This document shows positions 8,111 to 17,280 of a stretch of DNA of 64,000 bases, piece by piece. Position numbers and translations under genes: made by a program. The stretch is from an uncultured Eubacteriales bacterium (lineage in GTDB: Bacteria > Bacillota > Clostridia > Oscillospirales > Oscillospiraceae). Position 1 is the first letter of the stretch; each line of letters begins with the position of its first letter. The notes beneath the pieces are model-generated. The model was given only the letters and a program-made list of their open reading frames with translations, had not been told where the DNA came from and did no database searches. Location: assembly GCA_900316205.1 (NCBI GenBank), contig ONBX01000011.1, forward strand, positions 22,657-86,656. The letters run 5' to 3'.

Positions 8111-8790
8111 TCTACCAGAATATCCGGGAGGCTGTGTTTCTCCGGCGTCCCAATCGCTTCATTGCCATTGCGGAGCTGGACGGATCGGAGACGGTCTGCC
8201 ATGTGAAAAACACCGGACGCTGCCGGGAGCTTCTGGTCCCCGGGGCGCGGGTCTACGTCCAGAAGGCAGCCAATCCCCTGCGCAAAACAGCCTGGGACCT
8301 GATCGCCGTGCAGAAGGGAGAGCGGCTCATCAACATGGACGCAGCGGCCCCCAACGCCGTCTTTGGCGAGTGGCTGCGCAAGGGCGGCGCCGGTTTTGTT
8401 CCGGACCTGCTGAAACCCGAGAGCGTTCACGGGGACTCCCGTTTTGACTTTTACCTGGAGCACGGGAGCAGGCGCATCTTTGCGGAGGTCAAGGGCGTCA
8501 CTCTGGAAGAAAAAGGCGTGGTCCGCTTCCCCGACGCGCCAACGGAGCGGGGCGTAAAGCACCTGCGGGGGCTGGCCGCGGCAGTTGCCGAGGGCTATGA
8601 GGCCTGGGCCGTGTTTGTGATCCAGATGGCCGATGTGGACCATTTTGAGCCGAACCGGGCCACTCATCCCGCCTTTGCCGACGCCCTGCGGGAAGCAAAT
8701 GATGCCGGTGTCCGGCTGCTGGCCCTGGACTGCAGCGTCACCCCGGACAGCCTCACCATCCGGCAGGAAATCCCCATCCGCCTGATCTGA
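8107..8790 (+). CDS. sfsA: DNA/RNA nuclease SfsA family protein
   Basis: 227 residues starting MIYQNIREAVFLRRPNRFIA. Family signatures are clear: the N-terminal OB-like part with CHVKNTGRCRELLVPGARV, then the nuclease part with SRFDFYLE, RIFAEVKGVTLEEKGVVRFPDAPTERG (key pieces D-x-E and E-x-K of a PD-(D/E)XK fold) and KHLRGL. SfsA was named for sugar fermentation stimulation and later shown to be a nuclease. The start codon ATG overlaps the NTPase stop (ATGA). An in-frame upstream ATG at 8086 is inside the NTPase gene and less likely. Confidence 0.92.
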   Translation: MIYQNIREAVFLRRPNRFIAIAELDGSETVCHVKNTGRCRELLVPGARVYVQKAANPLRKTAWDLIAVQKGERLINMDAAAPNAVFGEWLRKGGAGFVPDLLKPESVHGDSRFDFYLEHGSRRIFAEVKGVTLEEKGVVRFPDAPTERGVKHLRGLAAAVAEGYEAWAVFVIQMADVDHFEPNRATHPAFADALREANDAGVRLLALDCSVTPDSLTIRQEIPIRLI

Positions 8791-8907
8791 CTCAAATCTT
8801 CCCTTTTCCATTTTCTCTTCACTATTTACTATTCACTGTTTCCTCTTCCCTCTTCTCTCTTCACTTTTCACTATTCCCTATTCCCTATTCCTTCCTCCCT
8901 CCCCTAT
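8791..8907. repeat. pyrimidine-rich low-complexity tract
   Basis: The 117 bases after sfsA consist almost only of T and C with scattered A, built from imperfect units such as TTCACTATT and TTCCCTATT. No gene or clear terminator is visible. Similar unit-like AT/CT tracts occur at 33057 and 53288 in the window. Confidence 0.6.
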
Positions 8908-8949
8908 CCCCCCGGGGGGCTTGTAAAACGCGGTAGAATCGTGTATAGT
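8908..8949 (+). promoter_or_regulatory. promoter and candidate CsoR-type operator
   Basis: TTGTAA (8921-8926), a 17-base spacer and TATAGT (8944-8949) form a good sigma-A promoter 30 bases before the CsoR-family gene. Directly upstream of the -35 is the dyad CCCCCCGGGGGG (8908-8919), the kind of C-tract/G-tract inverted repeat that CsoR/RcnR proteins bind. Autoregulation is inferred. Confidence 0.5.
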
Positions 8950-8979
8950 TTTGAAGAATCCAAAGAAAGCGTGAATGCC

Positions 8980-9333
8980 ATGCACGAACACGAAAAAGAA
9001 GAAGTTTATTATCATGACCACGGAGACGGCCACGTTCACAGTCATCCAGTTGACCATGACCACGAGCACAGCCACACCCACGGCCACGTCCACACCGAGA
9101 CCAAGGCCGTGCTGAACCGGCTCTCCCGGGCCATCGGGCACCTGGAATCCGTGAAGCGGATGGTGGAGGACGGGCGGGACTGCACCGAGGTGCTGGTCCA
9201 GCTGGCCGCGGTTCGCTCCGCTCTCAGCAGCACCGCCAAGGTGATTTTGAAGGATCACCTGGAGCACTGCGTGGCGGACGCTCACGACGCGGACCTCCAG
9301 GCGCTGAACGAGGCCATCGACAAGTTCATGTAA
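8980..9333 (+). CDS. CsoR/RcnR-family metal-sensing transcriptional repressor with His-rich N-terminus
   Basis: 117 residues from ATG 8980 (GTG at 8941 would add 13 residues but lies across the predicted -10). Residues 2-40 contain many His and acidic residues (HDHGDGHVHSHPVDHDHEHS). The rest is the all-helical DUF156 domain: LNRLSRAIGHLESVKRMVED. The sensing residues Cys68, His93 and Cys97 (DGRDCTE, DHLEHC) match the Cys-His-Cys copper site of CsoR. It should bind DNA as an apo-tetramer and release it on metal binding. The metal may be Cu(I) or, given the His tail, Ni/Zn/Co; no efflux pump is adjacent. Confidence 0.85.
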   Translation: MHEHEKEEVYYHDHGDGHVHSHPVDHDHEHSHTHGHVHTETKAVLNRLSRAIGHLESVKRMVEDGRDCTEVLVQLAAVRSALSSTAKVILKDHLEHCVADAHDADLQALNEAIDKFM

Positions 9334-9348
9334 GAGTTTTCACAAGCA

Positions 9349-9383
9349 AGCAGCCGGCGGGGCACAGAGCCCCGCCGGCTGCT
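9349..9383. repeat. 15-bp stem palindromic repeat, copy 1
   Basis: AGCAGCCGGCGGGGC and its exact complement around loop ACAGA, just after the CsoR-type gene. A near-identical hairpin lies at 9531-9565. It may serve as a terminator, though no T-run follows. Confidence 0.65.
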
Positions 9384-9437
9384 CAGACTGTAGACAAACC
9401 TGTGCTGCCAAGCTTGGACACGCATGGGGGGATTGTG

Positions 9438-9513
9438 AAGGGGGGAGGGTATGCCCCCCTTCACGTTCAATCTATGCCAAAATGGGAACTTTTTCGGAAG
9501 TTTCCATTTTGGC
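9438..9513 (+). repeat. 76-bp dispersed repeat, copy A
   Basis: Runs from AAGGGGGGAGGG to CCATTTTGGC. The same 76 bases occur reverse-complemented at 63890-63965 with one mismatch. It contains a G-tract/C-tract dyad and a long hairpin (TGCCAAAATGG...CCATTTTGGCA). It is followed by ACTTTGTCGACAGCTTG (9514-9530), half of a palindrome that is complete next to copy B. Confidence 0.85.
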
Positions 9514-9530
9514 ACTTTGTCGACAGCTTG

Positions 9531-9565
9531 AGCAGCCGGCGGGGTACAGAGCCCCGCCGGCTGCT
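9531..9565. repeat. 15-bp stem palindromic repeat, copy 2
   Basis: AGCAGCCGGCGGGG and complement around TACAGAG, located just past the mscS-type stop codon. Same stem as 9349-9383; the two bracket the 76-bp repeat. Confidence 0.65.
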
Positions 9566-9584
9566 TGTTTGTATGTCGGGAAGT

Positions 9585-10511
9585 TTAATCCCCTTTGTGG
9601 ACCACCACCTGGGGGAAGGGGATCTCCACGCCGTTGTCGTCGAAGAGGATCTTCAGATCCCTTGCCAGCATGCGCTGTCCGGCAAAAACGTCCTGCTCCT
9701 TTACATCCACGGCGAATTTCAGGTTGACGCCGCTGTCCGCCAGGGCGTCCACGCCCAGATACCGGGGCGCGCTGAGGTAGAGCTCCGGGTGCTCCTTCTG
9801 CAGATCGCCCAGCTTTTCCTTCAATAGCTTCTCCAGCTTCCGCAGATCGGTGGCATAGGAGACGGCCACCAGCACCAAAGCCACGGAATTGTTCCGGGAT
9901 CGGTTCTGAAAATTGCGGATGTCGGAGTTGTTCACCACCTTCAGATTGCCGCCGGCGTCCTCGATCACGGTGGTGCGCACGCCGATGCTACGCACGGTGC
10001 CGCGGAAGTCGTCAAGGATGATGATGTCCCCCACGCTGTACTGGTTTTCAAAGATGATGAAGGCGCCGGTGATGATATCCTCGATCAGGCTCTGGGCGCC
10101 GAAGCCCAGGATCAGGCCCACGATGCCAACGCCTGCCAGCACCGCGGTGGTGTTCACGCCCAGGATGCCCAGGCCCCAGACCACGGCGACGATCACCGCC
10201 AGATATTTCAGCAGTCCCGCGATCAGGTTGGTGACGGTCAGCGCCCGCCCGCCCCGCTTGCCCACGGCGTGCAGGATCAGCTTCAGAATCTGGTAGAGCA
10301 GCCAGACCAGGGCGATGGCCAGCACCAGGGTGACAAGCTGGGCAACGGTGGTGTGGGCGTCGCTCTGGAAGAGCAGATTGTTCCTCTCTGTCTCGGCGAT
10401 GGCCTTCTTCATCTCTCCGGGCAGCGGGAGCCAGCCCGGATTTGCCAACAGCAGCGCAAGAATCGCCACGAGTACGATGCCCACATAGGTTTTGGCATTC
10501 TTGTTTTTCAT
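9585..10511 (-). CDS. MscS-family mechanosensitive ion channel
   Basis: 308 residues. Membrane segments at about 8-26, 58-80 and 95-115 are followed by the pore helix TM3 with the Gly/Ala pattern AVLAGVGIVGLILGFGAQSL, then the beta domain opening with YSVGDIIILDDFRGTVRSIG, which is the MscS consensus, and an alpha/beta cytoplasmic end. It opens under membrane tension to release solutes during osmotic down-shock. Length matches the small MscS class (E. coli MscS 286). Monocistronic; the neighbouring Pro-rich protein gene lies 103 bases upstream in the same direction. Confidence 0.92.
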   Translation of the reverse strand: MKNKNAKTYVGIVLVAILALLLANPGWLPLPGEMKKAIAETERNNLLFQSDAHTTVAQLVTLVLAIALVWLLYQILKLILHAVGKRGGRALTVTNLIAGLLKYLAVIVAVVWGLGILGVNTTAVLAGVGIVGLILGFGAQSLIEDIITGAFIIFENQYSVGDIIILDDFRGTVRSIGVRTTVIEDAGGNLKVVNNSDIRNFQNRSRNNSVALVLVAVSYATDLRKLEKLLKEKLGDLQKEHPELYLSAPRYLGVDALADSGVNLKFAVDVKEQDVFAGQRMLARDLKILFDDNGVEIPFPQVVVHKGD

Positions 10512-10614
10512 GTTTCAATCTCCTTCCATGGGTCTGTCGTCTCAGAACAAATGCCGCATCCATGCCGCCGGACGGCGCCTCCCCTTCCGGGGAACTGCGC
10601 AGGCGGCTCATATC

Positions 10615-12663
10615 CTATTTGTAGAAGGTCATAGAGAGGCTCCAGGCCTCCCAGAGATTGTAGTTGTCCACCCAGCCCACGGTCTCCGGAAAGACCGTGT
10701 ATCTGCCCTCCGGGAAAGGTGAGGCGGAGACAAAGGTGTAGCGCATATGGGTGATCCCGCTCCCGTCGGTCAGGATCTCGGTTTCCGGGTCCGAGTAGAC
10801 GGTCCAACCGGGGTCGGTGTACCAGAGGCTCCCGCCCTTGTCCGTCACCCTGGCCGGATCGATCAAAGCGGTGTCCAGGATCAGGTCAAAGCTCATGGTG
10901 TATAGGGTCTCACCGGAATCGGGATCAAGGCGCTGGCCTTCCACCCGGCCCTGTCCTCCGTAGCTTTCGTCGATCCGGGCAAAGAAGCCCATATAGACGG
11001 GCATCGGCTCCGTCTCGATGCGCTCGGTCTCCCCGTCGGGATAGACGAGATCGAAGACGATCTTCGCCATACCCCGGATCCCGCCTGTATCGGGCTCCGG
11101 CAGGTAGACCGCAGCGTAGCCCGACCATTCGTCCCCGGGCTCCTCCGCCGGGTCATAGACCGGGCCCCACTCTCCCGCATCGGGAGGCACGGCCGGGTGG
11201 AAGCCGTCCCCGGTATCCACATAGGGCGTTGCTGTGGCCGAGCCGCCCTTCAGATCCCGGAGCGTCATGAGGAACTGCATCGTCGGATACCAGGCTTCCT
11301 CGGCATAGGGTCCGATCAATTTGGGATTTACTTCCACTGTCGGGGTATTGCGTACGCGGATCCGTGCCCAAGTGCCGTCACTCCAATCGATGCGCTTGTC
11401 CTCGTCCTTGTAGTCGAGGACGAGCAGCACCTCGTCGTAGCCGCCGGCCTGGAGGCTCTCCCCGGGTTGAAGGATGGCGGAAAGCGGGCAGCTCAGCTGA
11501 ATGCTTCCATCCTCCGCCATGGGGGACATGGTCAGCTTTTCCGGCTCCATCTCGATCCAGGTCTCACCCACATACACGACGACTCTTGTTTTTTTCAGCT
11601 TGTCAGCATCCAGGATCAGCTCTTTCTGCAGCCGGAAGCTGACGGAAAGACCCTTGCCGGAGAGCGTGCCGGAAAAGCCCTCCGCATCCGGGTTATCAGA
11701 CAGGTAATTGCCGCCGTAGGCATAGAGATCCCGGATATCGGTGGAATAGGCGGTGCCGGCGGTGCCGTCCGTCAGCGTATAGTCGCAGGCGATCCGCAGC
11801 TGTTTGAGAAATCCGGTCTCGCCATGATCCCAGTCGATCTCCACAAGCTGCGCATCATAGGCAAGCTCGCCGCTCCAGACGCCGCCGGAGCCGCTGTAGC
11901 TCAGCGTGGGGATCCCATTGCCGCCGGTCGGAGCATCTTCCCATGCGCCCCCGGCAGAGCTGCCTGCCTGAAGGCGCGCCGTAATGGGTTTGGCGGGATC
12001 AGCGTCATGCAGATCCAGCGAGAAGGACACGGCAAAGATATCATACCCACCTATGCCGTCCAAGCCGAACTCCTCCCTGTGCTCGATGTCCAGTTCTGTG
12101 AACAGGGGCTTCACCAGCGGAGCGGGCGTTGGTGTCGGTGTCGGCATTGGCGTCGGCGTTGGCGTCGGAGTCGGGGTAGGCGCAGGGGGCTTCGGCGTGG
12201 GCGTGGGGGTGGGTGCCGGCGGCGCCGGGGGCTTTTGCGTAGGGACAGGCGTAGGCGTCAGCGTCGGCGCAGGCGGCGGCGTCGGGGTGGGGGTTGGCGT
12301 CGGGTCCGGGCTGGGCAAGGGGCTCGGCGCCGGAGTGGGAGACTCTACCGGCGTAGTGCTTGGCACCGGGCTGGGTAAGGGGCTTGGCGGCGGAGCCGGG
12401 GTAGGCGTGGGGAGGACTATCGGCGTCTCCTCCGGAGGAGGAAGCGGGTCGATCACCGGAGGCTCCGGAAGATTGATCAGGATGAGGATGGTGATGAGGG
12501 TGACGACGCTGGTAGTAAAATACTTGCGCATCTGATTCATGCGGGAGAGGCGGCGCTGGTACAGGGCCGCCTCATTGCCGGTCAGACGGGCGCGGATCGT
12601 TCTTCTCCGCAGGGGCTCAAAGGGGCGCGCATATTCCGGGTAGCGATCGTCGATCTCGCGCAT
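10615..12663 (-). CDS. membrane-anchored protein with long Pro/Thr-rich stalk and unknown ectodomain
   Basis: 682 residues. An N-terminal cytoplasmic basic segment (about 1-48) is followed by one membrane helix (YFTTSVVTLITILILINL, about 48-66), then roughly 120 residues of Pro/Thr/Ser-rich repeat (PTPTPTP, PSPLPSP, KPPAPTP), then about 490 residues rich in Gly, Tyr, Asp and aromatic residues with likely beta structure. The helix orientation suggests an N-in, C-out protein whose ectodomain is lifted off the membrane by the stalk. I do not recognise the ectodomain. Its promoter at 12785-12813 carries a palindrome. The stalk DNA is strongly GC-skewed. Confidence 0.7.
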   Translation of the reverse strand: MREIDDRYPEYARPFEPLRRRTIRARLTGNEAALYQRRLSRMNQMRKYFTTSVVTLITILILINLPEPPVIDPLPPPEETPIVLPTPTPAPPPSPLPSPVPSTTPVESPTPAPSPLPSPDPTPTPTPTPPPAPTLTPTPVPTQKPPAPPAPTPTPTPKPPAPTPTPTPTPTPMPTPTPTPAPLVKPLFTELDIEHREEFGLDGIGGYDIFAVSFSLDLHDADPAKPITARLQAGSSAGGAWEDAPTGGNGIPTLSYSGSGGVWSGELAYDAQLVEIDWDHGETGFLKQLRIACDYTLTDGTAGTAYSTDIRDLYAYGGNYLSDNPDAEGFSGTLSGKGLSVSFRLQKELILDADKLKKTRVVVYVGETWIEMEPEKLTMSPMAEDGSIQLSCPLSAILQPGESLQAGGYDEVLLVLDYKDEDKRIDWSDGTWARIRVRNTPTVEVNPKLIGPYAEEAWYPTMQFLMTLRDLKGGSATATPYVDTGDGFHPAVPPDAGEWGPVYDPAEEPGDEWSGYAAVYLPEPDTGGIRGMAKIVFDLVYPDGETERIETEPMPVYMGFFARIDESYGGQGRVEGQRLDPDSGETLYTMSFDLILDTALIDPARVTDKGGSLWYTDPGWTVYSDPETEILTDGSGITHMRYTFVSASPFPEGRYTVFPETVGWVDNYNLWEAWSLSMTFYK

Positions 12664-12784
12664 GACTTTTCCACCTTCCCTCTCCTTCTGTTTCCGTTCG
12701 ATCCGAAGCGCCTTCAGGGCCGTCCTCTCCTGGAACAGTCCGCCTTGTCCTGCCGCCTCAACCAGTCATTTTTTGTCTATACCG

Positions 12785-12813
12785 ATTTTATCATATGTAT
12801 ACATATTTTTCAA
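12785..12813 (-). promoter_or_regulatory. promoter with palindrome in the spacer
   Basis: Minus strand TTGAAA, 17 bases, TAAAAT. The spacer contains the perfect 14-bp palindrome ATATGTATACATAT (12793-12806), a likely operator. The leader to the ATG at 12663 would be about 115 bases. Confidence 0.6.
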
Positions 12814-12843
12814 TAGTCTATCGTTTTACTGTTCTGCAGTCAC

Positions 12844-12877
12844 AAAAAAAGAGACGGAATGATCCGTCTCTTTTTGT
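12844..12877. terminator. bidirectional-looking terminator
   Basis: AAAAAGAGACGGA, loop ATGA, TCCGTCTCTTTTT. It follows the YihY/BrkB-family stop (12932) on the minus strand, with T-runs on both strands. Confidence 0.8.
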
Positions 12878-12931
12878 TGATGAAAATGCTGACGTTTACA
12901 GCCGGTTTCGCTCTTGCTTCTTTCCCGCGTC

Positions 12932-13795
12932 TTATTCTTTCGCCGGCTGCTTTTCCCCGGGCTCCTTGTTTTCCCGCATCTGCCTTTCCCGGAAGATTGC
13001 CTCGTTCAGCGCCTCGCCGGTATAGATGATCTGACAGCAGAGGAAGAGCCAGAACATCAGCAGGATGATAGAGGCCAGAGATCCGTACACCAGCGGATAG
13101 CGGGTGGAGACCGCGATGAAAGCGGAAAAGATCCAGCTCATGAGCACGATGCCCACCGTGCCGGCAAAGGCGCCGGGGGCTGCGGGACGATCCTGGTGCA
13201 GGCGCAGACAGGAAACCAGATAGACGCCCCAGAGCGTGAGAAACACCAGGCCGCCCAGGACCAGAAAGCGCATCCAGTTCCAGGCCCGGCTGATGTGCAG
13301 CACCGGCACCAGCCGCTCCAGCAGCTCCAGAAAGCTCTTGCCCGTCAGCATCACCAGCATGCCGAAATACATGGCCACGACGAAGGCGATGGAAAACACG
13401 AAGCTGGAGAGCAGATTCCTCAGCCCTGCGCGCTTTCCCCTGCTTCTGCCGTGGATCTCCTGGAGGCCCAGGTGCAGCACCCGCACCGCGGCGGAAGCGG
13501 AGCTGAGCAGCAGCAGGATCGCGGCGACTACCATCGTCTTGCTGGGGTTGGTAGCTACATAGATCAGAAAGCTTTTGAGGAACTGGGTGGTGGTGGGCTG
13601 CAGGACATGATCCGCCAGTTCCAGCACCCGGGACATCTGCTGGTAGCTTTTCCCCAGCAGCGCATACAGGCAGATGATCAGCGGAAAGAGCGACATGGTT
13701 AGATAGTATGCCATGGCCGCCGACGACCGTGGGATCTGCTTTTCCAGATAAAAAAGCCCCGTGCGGCGCAGCACCCTGACGATGCGCTGGATCAT
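12932..13795 (-). CDS. YihY/BrkB family membrane protein
   Basis: 287 residues. ATG at 13795 is preceded by GGAAGGAGAG; the frame extends upstream through the ftsZ terminator, so longer starts are excluded. Family features: an N-terminal IPRSSAAMAYYLTMSLFPLIICL, then five more hydrophobic segments, with CLRLHQDR and RYPLVYGSLASIILLMFWLFLC near the end, which is the conserved C-terminal YihY pattern. The C-terminal 25 residues are charged and likely cytoplasmic. The family was once annotated as ribonuclease BN in error; its true function is uncertain. It follows ftsZ by 72 bases, separated by a terminator. Confidence 0.88.
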   Translation of the reverse strand: MIQRIVRVLRRTGLFYLEKQIPRSSAAMAYYLTMSLFPLIICLYALLGKSYQQMSRVLELADHVLQPTTTQFLKSFLIYVATNPSKTMVVAAILLLLSSASAAVRVLHLGLQEIHGRSRGKRAGLRNLLSSFVFSIAFVVAMYFGMLVMLTGKSFLELLERLVPVLHISRAWNWMRFLVLGGLVFLTLWGVYLVSCLRLHQDRPAAPGAFAGTVGIVLMSWIFSAFIAVSTRYPLVYGSLASIILLMFWLFLCCQIIYTGEALNEAIFRERQMRENKEPGEKQPAKE

Positions 13796-13810
13796 ATTTC
13801 TCTCCTTCCA

Positions 13811-13846
13811 ACAAAGAAAGCTCCCTTTGAAGGGAGCTTTCTTTGT
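13811..13846. terminator. terminator after ftsZ
   Basis: A perfect 16-bp stem ACAAAGAAAGCTCCCT with loop TTGA, A/T-rich at its base, 22 bases past the ftsZ stop. It marks the end of the division cluster. Confidence 0.8.
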
Positions 13847-13867
13847 TCTATCAGGCACAAGCCTTGC

Positions 13868-15043
<1,176 letters not shown>

Positions 15044-15108
15044 AACCTTTGCCTCCTGTATATTGTCATGTCTGTTTTTTCTTCTTTTAGGCATAATAGC
15101 TCCTGACT

Positions 15109-15137
15109 ATCTTAAACCATTTTTACGCCATGGTCAA
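15109..15137 (-). promoter_or_regulatory. candidate ftsZ promoter
   Basis: Minus strand TTGACC, 17 bases, TAAGAT, in an AT-rich gap between ftsQ and ftsZ. It would allow ftsZ transcription independent of the upstream cluster and places the start near 15102, favouring translation from 15043. Confidence 0.5.
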
Positions 15138-15180
15138 TAGATTTTTTATTTTTTTGTAAGCGTTTTGTCACTTGAGGACA

Positions 15181-15960
15181 TCAGTTGGGGCTGAAATGGG
15201 CCGTGGTGCCGTTGGAAACGTCGATAACGCCCACGTCGCCATCCTTCAGCATGCCCAGAACCGTTACAAACATGCCGAATTTGTATTCCACCTTGTCGTG
15301 CTTGCCCAGCACCACGGTATACTTGCCGCCATAGTCAAATTCCGGGCTGTCGGTGTTGGAAAAATCGATGCTGGTGACCATATCGGTCATGCCCCGGGCC
15401 TGGATCTGATCCAGCACCTCTGCCAGGTACGCCACCGAATCGGTCTCGCCGCTTTCGGTCTCCATGATCTCGCCGATCATGAGGGTGCCGGCCTTCATGC
15501 CCACCACGGGAAGCAGGCTCTCCTCCTCCCCTTCGGCCGCTTTTCCCAGGACCTTGCAGTTATGGTCCAGGGTCCACTTCTCTTCGCCCAGCGGCAGGTA
15601 GGCAAGGGCCGTGGTCTCCTCCACGGTGATGACGACCTTGTTGGGGAGGCTTCGCTCCACCGTGACGGCTTCGATATAGGGGAGCTTGGAGAAGGCCCTG
15701 CCCACGGCGGCAAAACGGTCAAAGAAGAAGAGGTTGTCGCCCTCCTCGATATCCACGGCGCGAATGATCTCCTCCGCGGTATAGTGATGGTTGCCCACCA
15801 CCCGGATATCCTCTACCCGAAAAAAAACGCTCATCACAAAGATGGCGGCCACAACCACCACCACGAACATCAGCGGCCCGCTGAATGCCCGGCGGCGTGC
15901 GCGCATATAGCCGCTGAGCTCCTCCTCCGGGACCTTGGTCCCTTTAAACGAAAACGCCAT
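15181..15960 (-). CDS. ftsQ: cell division protein FtsQ/DivIB
   Basis: 259 residues. A short basic cytoplasmic tail, one membrane helix (FVVVVVAAIFVMSVFF, about 32-48), then a POTRA domain (FRVEDIRVVGNHHYTAEEIIRAVDIEEGDNLFFF) and the FtsQ-type beta domain (LPNKVVITVEETTALAYL). It acts at the septum with FtsL and DivIC. Its start overlaps the end of murA by 17 bases, so it is translationally coupled. DivIB and FtsQ are equivalent names in Firmicutes. Confidence 0.9.
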   Translation of the reverse strand: MAFSFKGTKVPEEELSGYMRARRRAFSGPLMFVVVVVAAIFVMSVFFRVEDIRVVGNHHYTAEEIIRAVDIEEGDNLFFFDRFAAVGRAFSKLPYIEAVTVERSLPNKVVITVEETTALAYLPLGEEKWTLDHNCKVLGKAAEGEEESLLPVVGMKAGTLMIGEIMETESGETDSVAYLAEVLDQIQARGMTDMVTSIDFSNTDSPEFDYGGKYTVVLGKHDKVEYKFGMFVTVLGMLKDGDVGVIDVSNGTTAHFSPN

Positions 15961-17218
15961 GCTTTTCTCCTTCGTATGATATGTCCGCCCCCAGAAGCTG
16001 CAGGCAGCCGTTCAGATCCTCATAGCCCCGGCGGATATGTCCGCTGTCCCGCACCAGGGTCTCCCCCTCGGCGCAGAGGCCGGCCAGCACCATGGCGGCG
16101 CCGCCCCGCAGATCTGTGGCCTCCAGTGCGGCTGCGTGAAGCCTGCGCACCCCGCGGACCCTTGCTTCCCTGTCCTCCAGCCGGATCCGGGCACCCAGCT
16201 TAAGAAGCTCCGGCACCTGGCGGTAGCGGTTTTCAAAGATGGTCTCCCGAAAGAGGCTCTCCCCTTCCGCCCGCAGCAGCGCCGCCATCAGCAGCGGCTG
16301 CGCGTCGGTGGGAAAGCCGGGATAGGGCGAGGTGACGACTGGCCCTACAGCCCGGAGTTTGCCCGCCGAGCGCAGGTACAGGCCATCACTTTTTCGCATT
16401 ATATCACAGCCTGCCTGATTTAGGAAGTAGAGAACTGTAGAAAAATGCGCGCTGTCGCAGTCTTTCAGCCACAAATCTCCCCCGCAGGCGGCGCAGGCGC
16501 AGCAGAGCGTCGCCGAGGCGATCCGATCCGGGGGAAGCGTAAAGCAAAGGGCACTTTTCGGGTGAAAGGCGGAAATGCGGACAGTGTCGGTGCCGGCGCC
16601 GCGGATCTCGGCCCCCATGCAGCAGAGGAAGTCCTGCAGGGCCAGGATCTCCGGCTCTCGGGCAGCGCCGCGGATCACCGTCTCTCCCCGGGCGGCGCAG
16701 GCCGCCATGAGGATATTCTCCGTGGCGCCGACGCTGGGAAAGGGCAGGCGGATCTCCCGTCCCTTGAGCGAAGAGGCCCGGCAGAAGATCTGCTCTCCCT
16801 CCTCTTCGATCTCCGCCCCCAGTTCCCGCAGAGCCATCAAATGCAGATCGATGGGGCGTTTCCCCAGCTTGCAGCCGCCGGGAAGGCTGAGGGCAGCCTG
16901 GCCGGTTCTGGCCAGAAGCGCCCCCATGAAGAAGACCGAGGAGCGCATCCGCTCCATCAGATCCCGTGGAATGGCGCTGCCGGAGATGGATGATGCGTCT
17001 ATGTACACCCGGTCCCCCTGCTGCTGGACGCGGCAGCCCAGAGCTCGCAGGATCTGCAGCGCGGCATCCACATCCAGAAGTCTGGGCACCCGGCGCAGTT
17101 CCACCGTGCCGGGACATAGCAGACATGCCGCCAGGATGGGAAGCGCCGCGTTTTTCGAGCCCTGGGCCCTGCACTCGCCTTCCAGCCGCCGTCCTCCCCG
17201 GATCCGCCACAAGTCCAT
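15944..17218 (-). CDS. murA: UDP-N-acetylglucosamine 1-carboxyvinyltransferase, copy 1
   Basis: 424 residues. First committed step of peptidoglycan synthesis: transfers enolpyruvate from PEP to UDP-GlcNAc. Catalytic residues are present: Lys22-Asn23 (GSKNAALP), Cys116 in the mobile loop (SLPGGCKLGKRPIDLH), the Asp of PGFPTDAQP, Arg of FENRYRQVPEL and Arg of TDLRGGAAMV. Cys116 means it should be fosfomycin-sensitive. It sits between murG and ftsQ, where murB or murC often lies. A second murA is at 43872-45185; this one has more Cys and is more diverged from the usual consensus (DLRGGA for DLRAGA). Confidence 0.93.
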   Translation of the reverse strand: MDLWRIRGGRRLEGECRAQGSKNAALPILAACLLCPGTVELRRVPRLLDVDAALQILRALGCRVQQQGDRVYIDASSISGSAIPRDLMERMRSSVFFMGALLARTGQAALSLPGGCKLGKRPIDLHLMALRELGAEIEEEGEQIFCRASSLKGREIRLPFPSVGATENILMAACAARGETVIRGAAREPEILALQDFLCCMGAEIRGAGTDTVRISAFHPKSALCFTLPPDRIASATLCCACAACGGDLWLKDCDSAHFSTVLYFLNQAGCDIMRKSDGLYLRSAGKLRAVGPVVTSPYPGFPTDAQPLLMAALLRAEGESLFRETIFENRYRQVPELLKLGARIRLEDREARVRGVRRLHAAALEATDLRGGAAMVLAGLCAEGETLVRDSGHIRRGYEDLNGCLQLLGADISYEGEKHGVFV

Positions 17219-17280
17219 AAAAATACCCCCCGTGCACAGAATCAGGCCATTCTATGCACAGAGGGGAGGATGCGTGAAAT

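Noticed and set aside
12121-12420. Short-period repeat tract considered as CRISPR
   Set aside because: The periodicity is that of Pro-Thr codons, with no spacer-repeat structure; no cas genes are present.
11984-12535. Gly-Val repeat protein on the plus strand
   Set aside because: It is the reverse of the Pro/Thr codons of the stalk in the minus-strand gene.
15044-15094. Longer FtsZ start at ATG 15094
   Set aside because: It has an AGGAG, but lies within a few bases of the predicted transcription start, and the extra 17 residues are basic and unlike FtsZ N-termini. Not fully excluded.
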